Below are positions 30,314 to 44,023 of a DNA stretch of 64,000 nt, in pieces. Origin of the DNA: Entoloma clypeatum (Eukaryota > Basidiomycota > Agaricomycetes > Agaricales > Entolomataceae); the NCBI GenBank assembly GCA_963565915.1, contig OY751489.1, positions 1 through 64,000 of the forward strand, in the 5' to 3' direction. Positions within the stretch are counted from its first letter, which is position 1; each line of letters starts with the position of its first letter. The translations under genes were made by a program, and so were the position numbers. The notes beneath the pieces were generated by a model, which had not been told where the DNA came from, made no database searches, and saw only the letters and a program-made list of their open reading frames with translations.

Positions 30314-31489
30314 TGCTGGCTAGTCGAGAGGGCGGTTGGAAGTTGGAGTAGAGGGCGTTTGGTGGTAGAGCCTGAGTCCAGGTCATTTGGGGGGTCAGAC
30401 TAGGCATGTTACTTGTCAGTATTGATATATGTCTCTGTCCGTTTTGTTCTGCGCTATCTACCCCTCCCCCTGTATTGTTTCGTTACTTTTTTTATGCTCT
30501 GATAGTACATACTTTGGAACCTCTTGCACTCAATGACACTACTCAACGACATGTCATCCATGCCATTCAATAGGTTTCTGTAAATTGGAGAGTCACGCAG
30601 CCGTTGGTACTGCGCATGCTTCAAAAGGTCACTAAGGCGAAGATTAGTATATTTATTCATGGCAGCCGATATACGGTTTTCCAGATGTATTGAGATCATC
30701 TCTTTCCATCACTTCCCGGCCTGCCGACCCCTGTCGGGTTTCCATAATTTACTGAAACCGGGACCCTCTCCCTCATTCTCATCCCCAAACGCACGATGGA
30801 GGTAATACATCCCACCCCGCCGAAATTCGTCCTACACGTCGAGCTTGAAGGTGTGAAGGCTGGGCCACGTCACAAGTTCGTCCGGCGTGGTGCAAAGAGC
30901 CTCAAGCCACCAGCTTCACCAACCACTGGCAGAGTCGCTTCTTGGAAAACAGTGGTGTACAACGGCGATATCGTCACTCGCACACCGGCCGACATTCTCC
31001 AACCCCAGTGATATACGAGGTGTTAAGATGAGAGAAGGAGCTCCGCTGTGCGTATTACGTCGTATAGGTGGAGGGAGGGAAGGGACGGAAAGTCCAGAGA
31101 TGGTGGTGAAACGGGGTCAGGCCAACCACCGCTGCAATTGCCATAGATGGCCAGAGTCTTGAGAAGGGGGCACAGAGATAAGGTACCGCGCAGCTGCGGG
31201 AGGGTAAACGGTTCTGACTGTATGTGGAGAGAGGTGAGTTGGTGATACGGAGGAAGGAAAAGGCATGCTTAAGAGCAGGAGCGCCTTGTGGAAATATGTA
31301 CCCTTAGTCGTGTGCTATGCCGTGGTGAGGTACGATTGTGGTGGGAGGACGCAGTAACGATACTTCCTCGAGAAAAGGAAGAACAATGGACAAAAACTTC
31401 ATGAAAGACTTGAACAACTCAAAGTCCCTATGTTTTGAGTAAGTTCGAACGAGATGCGTCGGCATCTAGGGATATGAATTTTCAGATAA
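30314..31489. other. No supported gene
   Basis: The first few hundred bases are probably the antiporter 3' untranslated region. A 71-codon plus-strand frame at 30796-31011 (MEVIHPTPPKFVLHVELEGV) is the only protein-like item and has no recognised match. I see no RNA gene or repeat. Confidence 0.3.
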
Positions 31490-31930
31490 TTATAAAGCCC
31501 ATCGCAGCATTAGATTGACTGGCCCGGTCTGGAAGTTCTTTCCCAGGTCTCTTCGGTCTGGAGTTTGAAGATCGATGAGACAGGGCTGCGATCTGGCCAG
31601 AAAGAGGTCGACGATATCTGGCTTCCGAGGAGGGAAGAGGACTAGTTTTTCCCATAGTAGAGGGTTCGAGCCTACGACGGTACGCCAGCTAGAACACACA
31701 TGAGAGACGGTAACGGGTACAATATGCACCGTTCTATAGAGTTATTTTTTTCGACTGTGTGCAAATTTAGCCAAATCGCGCGACGTCGTGAATATGACAG
31801 CTTGAAGTACGTCCGAGGGGAGGCGAATGATAGGCGTAGAGCCCAAGATGTATTCCGCGCACTCCTGCAATGCTCGGTGAGCGGATATTATCAGATTGTG
31901 AAGTTTTACTCTCTGTTTGCCATGCATCCG
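31490..31930 (-). pseudogene. F-box protein pseudogene (N-terminal part)
   Basis: Minus-strand frame 31927-31742 reads IIRLPSDVLQAVIFTTSRDL, an F-box-like LP..VL..I pattern. After a stop, a shifted frame continues with VSHVCSSWRTVVGSNPLLWE, the typical C..WR.....P.LW that follows F-boxes in mushroom proteins. The bases between (SRKK-stop to LYRTVHIVP) have no workable splice sites, so the shift is a real lesion. F-box proteins recruit substrates to SCF ubiquitin ligases and are greatly expanded in agaricomycetes. No C-terminal part is seen. Confidence 0.55.
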
Positions 31931-34900
31931 AAGCGATCAGCCTAAGCGCTAAGCTCTGACAACGTGTTCGCCAGTTGGGTTATCTCTTCCGTGTAGCAAT
32001 CGGGTCGAAGCAAGGTTTTTCCATGGATATGGCCATAAGTAAGGGTTAGGGGGTCTAACCCTTACCGGGTCCAATATCACGTTGGATCGTAACCCCTAGC
32101 CAAACAACGACGACTCTTCCCAACCCCTACTTACGAACCGAACCCACGACCGACGAGTGCAGAATCCATTATGGTTGATGCAGAATCGGAAGCGCTGTGT
32201 ATACACTAGGGTTAGGTGTATGCATAACCTTTCTTTTTCGTCGTCGCGCAAACAGCTCATCTGGATCAACTTACGCAGATAATTCACCGGGAATCTCGAT
32301 CCACACGCGTGCTCTCCTCCCATGAACAGACCTAGGATTTCTTTGCGCCTCTGCGCGTTTTTGCCATCATCTACCTGCCTCTCCCGGACTCATCCGTTCC
32401 TCCCCGTCCTTCCTCCTACACCTCGCCTGTTTCCCTAATCCCTTGCGTCACCCTTCATCGCACCCGTTCCACTAAACCAGACATGTGGGCAACGATGGGG
32501 ACAATACACGGGGCGCTTTCTGCATAGGAAACATCCACAACATCCACTTTGGAGGAAGGAGTACATGCCAATTGCCGCATTCCACTTTCTGCACCTCCTC
32601 GCTCTTCTCCATTATCTCGTACGACGTACGCGATTGTGCAAAGGTTTCCTTCATCACAAGCGCCGGAAGTCATAAAGCCTCCCTGCCGCTGCCGCAATCC
32701 ATCTCCTTTTTTTTGTTTTTGGTCCTCCCGCCAGTTTCGGGCCGAGTGACCTGGAGCAAATCACGCTACGCCCGGGACACAGCAAAGACGAGGGCTGGGT
32801 CGCCCCAGATCGCAGGGAGCAGGCTGGGTGACTGATCCTCTTCATCTCAGCGACGTCAGCCCGGCCTGGATGAACCGCATGCGTTGTCCGGGTACAGCAG
32901 GGACCTCGCTATTCCCCGGTTCTTTGCACCTCGTTGTCAACGCCCGTGGCTAGCGCCAATTCCTGCCATAGTCTGTTGTCGTACTTTCAACACGAATACC
33001 TCGCCTCTGATCACGACATAAGGGGCATTCACCTTTGCTAGCTCTCGTTTGGCTGGGGAGCTCGGCCCGGGTCCTCTCCAGGGCGGGTGTGGGCGTTAAA
33101 TATGACGATGAAGGGGCAGAGCGGGAATGTAACCGGAAGGGTGCAGGCAGGAGCCAATAGTTGGATTAAAAACAAGGCAGAGGAGCACGAGTAGTTTTCA
33201 CCCAACAAGCCTCAAACAACCTTAATCTCGCCCGCGTCGTTGCCATCCAAAACGAACCTTGCCGCAGGCAAAGACGATGTCCAGACTTGGGGAGGAAGTG
33301 TACGGCCATGCCCATCGTTGAATGATGATGCGCAGGAAGGAACACATTCTTCGTGGTCGTTTCAAGATTTTTCGTCAATGCTCACCCTCGGTTTTGGTTT
33401 GGGTCCAGGGGGCTGGATAACACCTGGACCAAAAATACATTGTTTCGTCATGACTACGCTCGCAACTCAACCTTCCCCCCAGAGCAACGTCGTCACCAGG
33501 TCGTCACGTCACCCATACTTGCACCACTATTCCCGTCAACTTGCACGTCCCTATTGCCTTGCCAGAGCCAATCTTATTCGATGCCGGCTCCGGAGGTTGT
33601 CGTACTATCTTTGACTCTTATTCGCTCGACCAGCCGGACCTTTGGTTCGCATCCAGGTGGTCTCGATACGGGCCTCTCTCTCTCTTCCTAGGCGTTGGAC
33701 AATGACACATGGGGCGCGTGTGTGGTGGGTTCGAAGGCAGGGCAGGTTGCAATCGCACCGGACGAGGTCAGAGTTGGATTGGAAGGCAAGGCGAAGAACG
33801 GAAGGGTTCCGTACCCTCAGACACCAAACTGGCACGTCTCCATCTCCAGGGTGAGGCCGGATAGGGACGAGTCTCGACAGCCAAGCTTGTGATTACGCCA
33901 GATGAGAAAGTGTTGACGGCCTTGGTATGTCTTCCACTTTGACATGAGCCGATTTCCGTGGAACCTGATTGTTATATCGTTTCTGCAGCTCGGTATTGAC
34001 AGGATCAACACGAACGTCCTATTCTTCGACAGAGGGGGCCTCTCAGGCACCAACGAACAATTCTCAAGTATGCTCCATCCTCGGCACTTCCATCGGAGTC
34101 TCCAAGACGTGTATATTTGGAGGTGGTGTTATACCTATCGGTCTTTGTATCCCTCTGCAATGAAACGGAGACGGCATGGGGAACTTGGAAATGTGATTGA
34201 ACGTGCTCAATTCCGAGAAATGATCAAACATTGTACTTTCGGTCTGGCCTCTCCGCTCTGGTGCCGGTCCCCAGTCCATCTCTCAATCGCGGGAGGGGAG
34301 CCTCCTGTATCCTCCTCCACCCTCAGGCTCGGCGTCGGTGTCTCAGCGTCTCAGGGATCTACCCCTCTCGTCAAGGTCTTCCGTGACCGTTGTCCTCTAA
34401 GGCACGACAAGAAAGGGACTGTCCGGGGTTTTTGGAGCTGAAACGAATGCTATGACTCACTTGCCTTGATCTCCGTTCCGGAACTGGCGGGAGGGAAGGA
34501 CGCAGAGGGGGTCCTTGCATACGACCTTACCAGCGCCTTTTTTTTGTCGCTGAGTATATGCCTTGGTGCAAGTAGGGCTCAGAATCGCAATGGGGTCCAG
34601 CCGGCCATCACTCGCGTTCTCTGTTGGGGCTCAGCGTCGAGGACTTGGTTCGGTGACGGATGGGTTAGTGGATGTGAGACGGGCGTAGTTCTGTGGGGTT
34701 ATGGATAGCCAATAGTACCTCAGGTTCTAGACAACCGTCACTTTCTGCAGATGTGAGTGTGGGGAGGTGGCCAACGTGCTGAGGGGTTGGGAGTGCTGGC
34801 GTCCTTGGAATGGAATGTATTTGACGGACTACGTTACCCACCATATCATTTACGTAATTGGTGCTTCTCATCCTCAACAACGATGAGCTCAACCTCTCAG

Positions 34901-37197
34901 CATCATCACTGACGATGACGAGCATTTCTTCTGGGACTGGTCATCTGCCACCCCACGACCTCTCATTCTAAGCACCAGCCTACTTGGGTCTCATCCCGTC
35001 CACGTTCTCCATGCTGTGGACTATCAACAACGCGAAACTCCTCATCCCGAGCTCCGTTGCGATGAGGACTAGGTCGTCGACGTCTGCTCCCCCGTCAACT
35101 TGGGGGACATGCCGATCTCATGAGGTTAGTGTCTCTGATCCCTTTTCTTGCTAGAATATCATCCAAGTTCATGGAATGACAACACAGTTGTGTACGGAGA
35201 GGTTGCCACAGATGTTCCCCGAATCCGTCCTCAGCTGCCCTCTCACCCGCAGATGCAACGTCCTTCGATTTCCTCCCCGTCCTTCCCCAAGAACCTCCCC
35301 CTAGGCCTCACGCCGACCTTAAAAAGTCCCAACTTAGGTCCAAGATCTATTCCACCAAAACCTCGGACGTATGTACAAGTCCTAGGTATGTTGTTCCATC
35401 TACCCCTTCGTCACCCCAAACTCACCATACACAGCTTGTCAGATCCCAACAACTTCTCCTGTCTGGACACTTACCCGCTTTTCGCGAGATTGCTCAAAAG
35501 GTCGCCTCTCTGAGCTACATCCTCCTTACCCCAGAGCTCGTCATCCTCTGTTCAAGCCATGATATTTACCCCCCTCATTACTTCTGCGCCTCGTCTCCAC
35601 CCCTTCATGGCATTCTATTACGCCTATGATCACCATTTGAACAGCAGAATGGAGGGGTTAACAACCGATGCTGGCGATCAGTGACGAGAGAGGCGGAGAG
35701 CTACAGAGGTGGCATGCGGGGCTCAGGATCAATACTCCAGTCATCAACTTCAACCTTGACGCCTGATGGAAGGAATCCCCGTGCAATCTATCAGATCCTG
35801 ACCCAGCCCGATTTTGTTGCCCTCGTCGCCCGAGTCTACATTCACGCCTTATCCTGTGTTCCCGGATGCAAAGGAATCCAACCACCTGAATGACCCCTTT
35901 CTCCTCATCTTCGTCCCGCCTGTAGGCCATGGCCCCACTCATTGATTTAGGTCATGATTCTTCCTGTGCGAAAAGACAATGACCACGATGACGACGGAGT
36001 TGCTTGAGGGTGGTTCAACTGTCTCCGTTAGACGTTTAGCGTCCGATGACACCCGGTTTCAAGCAGCGGTTGCTCTTCATACCCTGACTCCCAGACGGGG
36101 GCTATCTAGTCCAACGTACTTTGCCGTTTCGACTAGCATCCCGTGTATGCAATTGCCGTAGGCGGTATATTGCACGAGCTTGCCCGACTCGGAGAAATGC
36201 GGCAGTGTCCCACCTCTTTCTCGGGATCAGAGTGGGGCGAGGATTACCTTTGTCGGCAGCTGTGAGGGGGGGGAGAAGTCTGGGTTCTATACATTGTTCT
36301 CTCCTTAATGAACTGGATACAGAGCATGACCCTCTTCCAACCAGATGTTCCCGTCAAAAGCATGAACACCGTGACCAAAAGCATGTACGGAAAATAGCAA
36401 ATTCTGAATTCTATGCATAGTCACTGATGTCAGTCGTCAGAATCTGAAACCTGTAACGTTGACGTGCGCCTGGTCCATAAGATCCTGGTCCTCTCAGTCT
36501 TCCCCGTCTCCGTTTAAGGTGGATGTGGTGAGCGAGTTGGCGGGTCCGAACGTCGATTTGTCGTCGAGGTTGGGGAGCAGGATTGAGATGCTGAGGGATG
36601 AGAGGAGTTGGGGAGGAGGAAAATGAAGTTGGGGGTGAGGGCGGCGGCCCGATTGGTGCATCGTTGGTAGTGTAAGGTATATGTATGGGAGATTGTGTTT
36701 TATCATTCCGATTCCGTGTGGAAGGCTGTCGTTCCTGAAGCCTTCAAGCTACCTCTTTTTGCTGATGTCGATGACTTACCCCAAGCAAACCTTCAACCAA
36801 GAATCCCCGTGTATGTGCGTGCGCAACACTGGCATTTGGGGAGCAAATCGCGTGTGATGCGCATGTATGTAAGGTGCACGTAGAGATCCTGTCGCTTATT
36901 TAGCACAATGATCAATAATTGTATGTAGTTTTGGCGGTTATTGTGCTGTTATGAAGTCGAACAATATATTGCATGAAGACGTAGTAAATGAGGCGGGGGC
37001 GTGGCATTGGTTCGTTTTTAAGTGCGTTACTGTATTAGATGTTGATACTGGAAAGGGGGGGAATGATCATATCGTATACAATCAAGATGGACGGAACAAG
37101 AAAACAAGAAAATAAGTATGTACCCGGTGGCTCCCGATGTCCTGATCGTGGGTGTCGTGAATGTGTCATGCTATCTGCGTGAAACTCGTAATGCTCG
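31931..37197. other. Long region without a definable gene; scattered exon-like frames
   Basis: At 32039-32065 there is a perfect hairpin with telomere-like arms (GTAAGGGTTAG/CTAACCCTTAC). Between about 33380 and 35500, plus-strand pieces look like exons of an unknown protein. They are ILFDAGSGGCRTIFDSYSLD (about 33568-33628), ALDNDTWGACVVGSKAGQVA after a TTCCTAG acceptor (33691) with GRVPYPQTPNWHVSISR before a GTGAGG donor, then LGIDRINTNVLFFDRGG (about 33990-34040). I cannot connect these in one frame or name the family, and minus-strand frames are no better. 35700-37197 shows only short frames. Confidence 0.3.
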
Positions 37198-40100
37198 CTA
37201 TTCCAGACCTTCGAGGTATTTACAACCATCTAGCATCCGTAGCGATACTTCGTGAATCTGAACAGGTTTATCAATATGAGAAGAAAAGAATTTGATAGAC
37301 AGACACGCACATGTGATGGGTGGAAAGGCTGGAAATGATTTCCAGGGATGTCTATGACTTTGACGGGAGAATTAACCAGAGCCTCCCAGCCATCTGTCCC
37401 CTCCCTCGGATTGCTGCGATCCTTCAACCAGAGAGGGATACATGGGACGTTCGGAAGGTTGAAACCTTCCTCGGATCGCAGAAGGACAGTACGGAGATAG
37501 GAACGGTCGTTTATTTCGGGAATGTGCTCCCCGAGCATGCGCGCGCTCATCGTGAATTGAGCCTTCATCAGTCTCCGCAAGTCAGGAGAACGGCTGCTTG
37601 GGGTGTCAAGATCGATGACTGCATCGATCAAAGAGTCGGATAAGGGGACATGGTTGACAGGAGCTGGAGAGTCTATGAGGAGAATGCCTTGTACGTGAAT
37701 GTTCTTCGTTTGCAGTTGACGGGCGGTCTCAAACGCTAACACGCCACCAAAGGACCAGCCTGTTCGGTAGGTGTCAGTAAACAATATGTAGCTTTGCGAC
37801 TAAGTTCGCTCACCGCCGAGTATAAGAGGACCCGCAGTCAAATCAGTAATGGAATCCGCATAGGATTTCGCCATCGATACTATGTCATCCCACGGCCGAG
37901 CCGCGGCAAAACGGGGGTTCTGGATACCCCATATACGTCGACCGAGAGGTGCGAGACGACGATAGTAGTTTACCAAGCCGCTGCCGTCGTGGATGAGAAA
38001 GAGAGGAGTCTGGCCGGAATCGGATTCCTGAAGAAGAACGGGTTCCGCCTCAATCTGTATTGCGCGAATCAGATTGTAGGTATGCCCAGACTTGTCTTCT
38101 CGCGCTGTTGCGCCTGGTAGGACGACGTGATCTGCAGATTTCCGCGATGCTTGGGTATGGCTTGACACATACGACTGGACTGTGCGTGGCGTCTGGTAGA
38201 TACTGAAGAGATTGCTGGGAAGATCCAGCCCAAAATCGTGTCTGAGAGTATGAAGAGCCTCGATAGACGACAACGAATCCAAACCCAAGGATTCAAACTC
38301 GGCATCTTCTTCTATTTCGCTGACGCCGACCTCGAGCACGGTAGCGAGTACTTGCTTTACGTCTGGTTCATAGACGGGCAAGTGAGGAGCATTGAATAAG
38401 ATATCGTCGTTCGTCGGAGTCCTAGGGGAGAATATTCCACTAGACTCCGTGCTAGGTGACCCTTTCGAGAGATCGCTTTCCGTCTTCACGGATACTTCCC
38501 GGACTATGTCGCCAATCGTTTTGCACAATGAGAGCGAATAAGTGTGAAGGTTTGCGCCAGGAAACGCGCTCCTAAGCCTGGCCAATATTTCAATCGACAT
38601 GAGCGAATCGACCCCGATCGCGTCAAGCTCTGTGGCCATATACAAATCCTCGATGCCGATGTCACAAGCACGAGAGATGGTGTCGACAACCAGACCGGAA
38701 ACGGTCGAATCATTTTCCGACGTCGACACTACAGGTCGAATACCAAGTCCCTCAAGTCGTGGTAGCTTCGGTTTCGCCGACGGCTTCATCTCAAATGGGG
38801 GAAGGAGAGAGGTCTTCCCCGCTGCGTGGACCAATCCCCTTTTCAACCTATCAAGGCGAACTCGACGGAACTGCATCCCCTTAACATAGGCGACGATCTG
38901 CCTCGGGTCGGAGGAAAGGACAGCGTACGCTTCGGAAAGCACGCCCTCCTTGTCTGGCATCCAGGAGTTGTTACAGTATACCGTATACGACGCGTCACGG
39001 TCGACAAGTTCCGGGACGACCTTGAGAGAATGGACTTCATTGCAAATGTAGGCGTCATTAGGCGCTCCTTGTAGATTCGCCACAAATCCGGCCACATGGA
39101 GAAGCGTATCGATGAAAACGGGGTGAACGACGAAGTTTCCGTGATCGCGGTCGGTAGGAAGGGAAACATTGGCACATCCTTCCATGCCATTGGTGTCGAC
39201 GGTAATCGACCGCATCGTGTGGTATCCCTTCGCATAATCGACGACACGAGGAAAGATAACGTCGTAGGCTGTACGGGTCGAGAATACCTCCGGCGCCCGC
39301 CCATTGCTTGGGTGGATGACATTCTCCATGCGCCGCGAAATCATAGGGAGAGCTTGCGCAAACTTAGTCGCCGTCTGCATCCTGGATTTGAGTTGGTACT
39401 GTCCGTGACAATGAACAGATTCTTCGAGAGATGGTCCGGCCCGAGAACTGACGCTAAACATACCTGATCCCTCGTTGATGGTGATGGTCGTGATGACAAT
39501 GCGTTCCACATCCTCGTCGTACACAAGGGGCTTGGAAAAGTCCATACGACGAAGGGCTACGTGGCTGCCGTTGAGATCAATCTCGAGATGATTACAGGCA
39601 AGGTGTACGCCAGCAAGAACTTGTTCAATGTATACGGAAGCTGGGCACAACGGCATACCACCAACTCGATGACCAACAATCGAACGGGCGAGTTTCTTGA
39701 TCGGGGTCTCAAAGATGGCGACGAAGTCATTCTCCTTCGACGGTGACTGCAACAAAGTGTCCAAAAGCTGGTACTTCCTTGGTGGCCGTGACTGAAGTAT
39801 GTCCGCGCCCTGTCGGGACTCTGGTTCGCTGCTATGCGCAGGCTCCTTGTACGGTACCCAGAACTTGGATTTGGTAAACGGATATGAAGGCAGGCTGATA
39901 CACTTCGGATGGTCCAGATGCGAGAAAACGCCTCGCCAATTCAAGTCAATGCCAGAAGTATACAATTGAGATAAACTGGCAGCGAGCGTCGACCAACAAT
40001 CTTGCTGTTTCCTGAGGGATCCCAGGAGCGTGCTACCCCTTGAAATGCCGTTGTTCGACTTCAACATGGGAAGCGTCGTGGTATGGGGTCCGATTTCGAT

Positions 40101-43100
40101 CCAGGCGTCGACTGTTTCGAAAGAGGGTGTCGACATTAGACTACGAATACCCTTTTCAAACTGGACAGGTTCCTCGCAGTGACGTGCAAAGTATTCTGAG
40201 TCAAAGACGGATTTATCGCCTGGAAGGACCAGATCGCCCAGGACAGTGGAGACAACAGGAATGGTCGGCGCGTTGAGCGCGACGAGACGAGAAAAGGCCG
40301 TGAGATCCTCCCGTAAAGGAGACATCGCACAACTATGGTAACCGAACGGCACTGTGAGCAGGATGCTCTTGCAGCCGACCTCCTTATCCAGATGAGCCTT
40401 GAACGCCCTGAGTTCGAGCAACGGACCAGATACAACACAGTCGATGGGGCTATTGTAGCACGAGATCGATAAGCCAGCGAAGTCAGGGGAAAGCTGTAAC
40501 AGGTCCTCCACCGCCCCTGGTCCCAAATTCACGGCAATCATTCCGGTGCTGTTCACAGCGCACTGTTGGACCATCAACCGCACACGTTTTGCAACAATGA
40601 AAAGTGCGTGATCTAGGGACAAAACATCCGCAATGGCCAACGCAGCATATTCCCCAAGGCTGAGGAGACGGTGAGTTTACTTGTTAAATAGATGGATGGA
40701 AGATATACCTATGTCCAACGACCGCGACCGGGGATATTCCCCAAGAAATCCAGAGTTGTGCCAGAGCGTATTCAAGAGAGAAAATCGCCGCTTGATATGC
40801 CTCGAATTCTTCAAGTACAGATAAGCCGCTCGTCTGAGCGCCTATATCGACGTTTATGATCGAGAGAACCCCCGGGAAGCCAGCCTTGATTAAGATATTG
40901 TGGCAGTAATCAATATGTTGTTTGAAAAGAGGTGTTGTGCGGTATAGAAGGCGTCCCATTCCGAGGTATTGGCCGCCTTGTCCGGAAAATACAAAAACGA
41001 CGCGTCCCTTCTTGGACTTCGTAATAACGGGGAGGGCTTTGCTGAGCTTCTCGGCGAGGCCACCAATGCTGCTCGCGGAGACGGCAAGACGATGGTCATG
41101 GAGCTGTCGACGTGCAGTGGACGTATACACGACATCAGGGAGGGAAGCGCCATCGGAACTCCTGAGGAAATGCAAGTACTTTGTGCGTAGGGCTTCAAGC
41201 GCGACTTCATCCTTGGCCGACATCCCAAAAACGAAGTGCATGTCTGGCGCTTCAGGCAAACGCGGGCTGTCCAAATGCTCTTCAAGAAGAAGAGCCGTGT
41301 TCGATCCTGCAGCCCCGAAGTTGTTGAGGAGCGCGACCCTGGTCGCGCCGACAGGAGAAGGCGTCCATGGCACCGACATGACGTCAATTATCGTATTGTC
41401 GATTTCCAAAGGAGGGATGCGAGGATTCAAGGATTCAAGGGATATCTGTCGGGGGATGATCTTGTTCTTCAGCATGAGAAGGAGTTTGGCTAGGCCCGCA
41501 GCGCCTGATGCAGCTTCAAGATGGCCGATGTTAGCTTTGATTGATGTGACGTGGAGTGGATTAGATGGAGGGCGGTTCCTAGAGAGGACGCCGCGTATAG
41601 CTTCCAGTTCAGCTGGGTCGCCCGCCTGAGTACCTGTACCGTGAGCCTCAACCACGTTGACGCGAATAGCGTCCATCCCAGAGTTATCGAGGAGCCGTTT
41701 GAAAAGAAGTGCCTGGGTGGGTGGATGAGGGTGGGTGATAGAATGAGCTTGACCACTTTGGTTGACTTCAATGCCGCGAATGACTCCCATGATACGATCA
41801 TTCTCGGCCATGGCATCGGAAAGACGCTTGAGAACGAAGATGCCGCAGCCCTCAGCCCTTGAGTAGCCGTCCGCAGAAGCGTCGAAAGCTTTGCACTGGC
41901 CGGTTGGACTGAGAAAATGCCCTCTGTCGAGGCCCAGAAACATCTCGTCGTATCAATTAGCTTTAAAGTAACAAGGACCAGTAGAGGATCTTACTTCGGG
42001 GCTAGAGACGATATTGACACCACCAACCAGCGCTGCGTCGCAGTCTCGATTCATAAGAGCCCGAGCGCCTTGATAGACCGCCACGTTGGAGGACGAACAA
42101 GCCGTGTCCACGACGATCGATGGGCCACTCAGTCCCATGGCGTAGGATATGCGACCACTATTGAAGGCCTTCAAGGTGCCTAAAATGAAGTCTCAACAAA
42201 GTCTCTTTCGGGAGATAACGGGTATGCAAACCTGTGCTGTAATACACGTCGATGTCTTCCCTGAGGTTTTGTATGTAATCATGGGTAGCGACGCCAATGT
42301 AACAACCAAATGTTTCAGGTCGGAAGGTAGGGGTGGAATCCGGAACATATCCAGAATCTTCCAAAGCTTCGTAGGCGGTGTGGAGAAGCATTCGCTGCTG
42401 GGGATCCATGCTCCTCGCTTCGCGCGGACTTATCTTGAAAAATCTGGCGATCCAACGAGATGAGAACCATGGGGTGGCGTCGTGAAGAGGACGTACTTAT
42501 TGTCAAATTCGTCGACTCCATCGACGAAATTCCCAGTACTGGCCTTCATCCGAGGTCGTTTACGATCCTTGCCATCGCGATAATCGGAAACTTTGAATCG
42601 GTGTTCAGGTATCTAGGCGGCCGGCATGGAATCAGTAGTTTATCACAATTTCGTTGCCAGAATTACCTCGGATATCGTATTAATACCTTGCTCGAGAACC
42701 TCCCATAGCTTTGATGCGTTAGGAGCACCAGGCATGTTGACAGCCATTCCGATTATTGCTATCGGCTCTTGCTTCGCCTGAGCACGCCTGGGCGTGTTGT
42801 CGCAGGCGACAGTCAGATCGATGGTGGTACCCAGCCCATCTGGCAACGATTTCTCAATGAGTCGGGCCAGGCCCGTGCCAGGACCAACGTTGATCACTTG
42901 AAGGGAAGCGCCGGAGGGACAGCGAGCTGACAGTTGGTCCACGACGAGGTTCCAGTTCACCGGCTGCGTGAGAATCATGTCGACGACCATCTCGAGAAGG
43001 GTTCCGGTCATTTCATCTTTGGTAATGGAGTTACCGGAAAACGTGGACGTGATAGACGCTTTGAGGTCGGAAAAGCTTGGGAAATGGATGTTTCTCGACC

Positions 43101-44023
43101 TCACGTCTGTGAGAACTTGCTCGCGTAGGCCATTCGCGTGGATGGGAGAGTGATAGAGAGTATCGAGGGTGGTCTTGTGAATGACCAAATTGGTCTTGCT
43201 GGCGATCTGGGCCGCAAAATCCGCGAGAATATCAGGCCGCCCTGAAACCGTCACACACGTGGTGTCCACGATTGCTGTTACGTAAAGACATGGCGTTTCA
43301 GGATGGGCCTTAATTTCCGTAAAGTATCATTCAAAAACGTCATGTTCATATAAAAAAAGAGGTTACCTTGTTGAAGTCCAAAATGGAGTTTTCTGCGTAC
43401 TCCCGATTGACACCCATGAGTACAACGCTCCAGGGTAGTGGGGTGTGTTGATCAAGGGACCCTCTAGCGAGCGCCTCTTGGCGATAGAATTGAGACCGGA
43501 TTCCAATCCATAGCGCCAAACGGTAGGCCTCCACAGCCGTCGAAATAAACTTGTGGAGAGAGAAGGAGGTGCCAACGACACAAGCGGGAAGAATTCCCGA
43601 GGAGAAGCCAACAATCCCAAGGCCAAATTCCAGGTTACGCTTTAGAATATCGGTAAAGGGACTAAGCGAACCTGTTGAAAAGGCCGTCGCTTCAACAAAG
43701 GCGAGGTACCGAAGCGACTGGATAAGGAATAGGCTTGAATTCGAAATGACGGCGTTGTGAAAATAGTGGTTCTTGGGTAAAGCCACGAGACTTTCGCGTG
43801 TTCGAAAATCTGCGATGTCCACTCGCACGTGTAGAAGGTCGATTAAAGATAGTGAAGAAAGTTCGCCGTGAAAGGCCTCATGGCACGCCGAGAGAAGGAC
43901 GGAACCTGAAGTAGAGGAAGCGTCAAGTAAGGCTTGTTGACGAGTTTGAGCAGCGTTGATAGACGCAATCCCCTGTCCGGAAAAGACGGGGAGACATAAT
44001 GGAGGGGAACCGGGGGGCTTCAT
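37198..44023 (-). CDS. Non-reducing polyketide synthase, SAT-KS-MAT-PT-ACP-ACP-TE (2133 aa, 9 exons)
   Basis: An iterative type I enzyme that makes an aromatic polyketide from acetyl and malonyl units; the architecture is that of basidiomycete orsellinic acid synthases. Exons on the minus strand: 44023-43367, 43308-42667, 42612-42497, 42443-42232, 42179-41995, 41943-40709, 40659-37814, 37759-37311, 37257-37198, all in phase with GT-AG introns of 49-58 nt. SAT lies at residues 1-385 (GFSSG). KS is about 395-815, with active-site Cys569 in DTACSSS, His705 in EAHGTGT and His745 in NIGHLE. MAT has Ser1016 in GHSLGEY, with an intron inside the serine codon, and His about 1124. PT has His1346 (GHRVGGMPL) and Asp1533. 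The ACP serines are 1701 (GVDSL) and 1811 (GLDSL). TE has Ser1967 (GWSFGG) and a late GNHF His. All catalytic residues are present, and it ends typically in KYLEGLE. There are no reducing domains. Confidence 0.93.
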
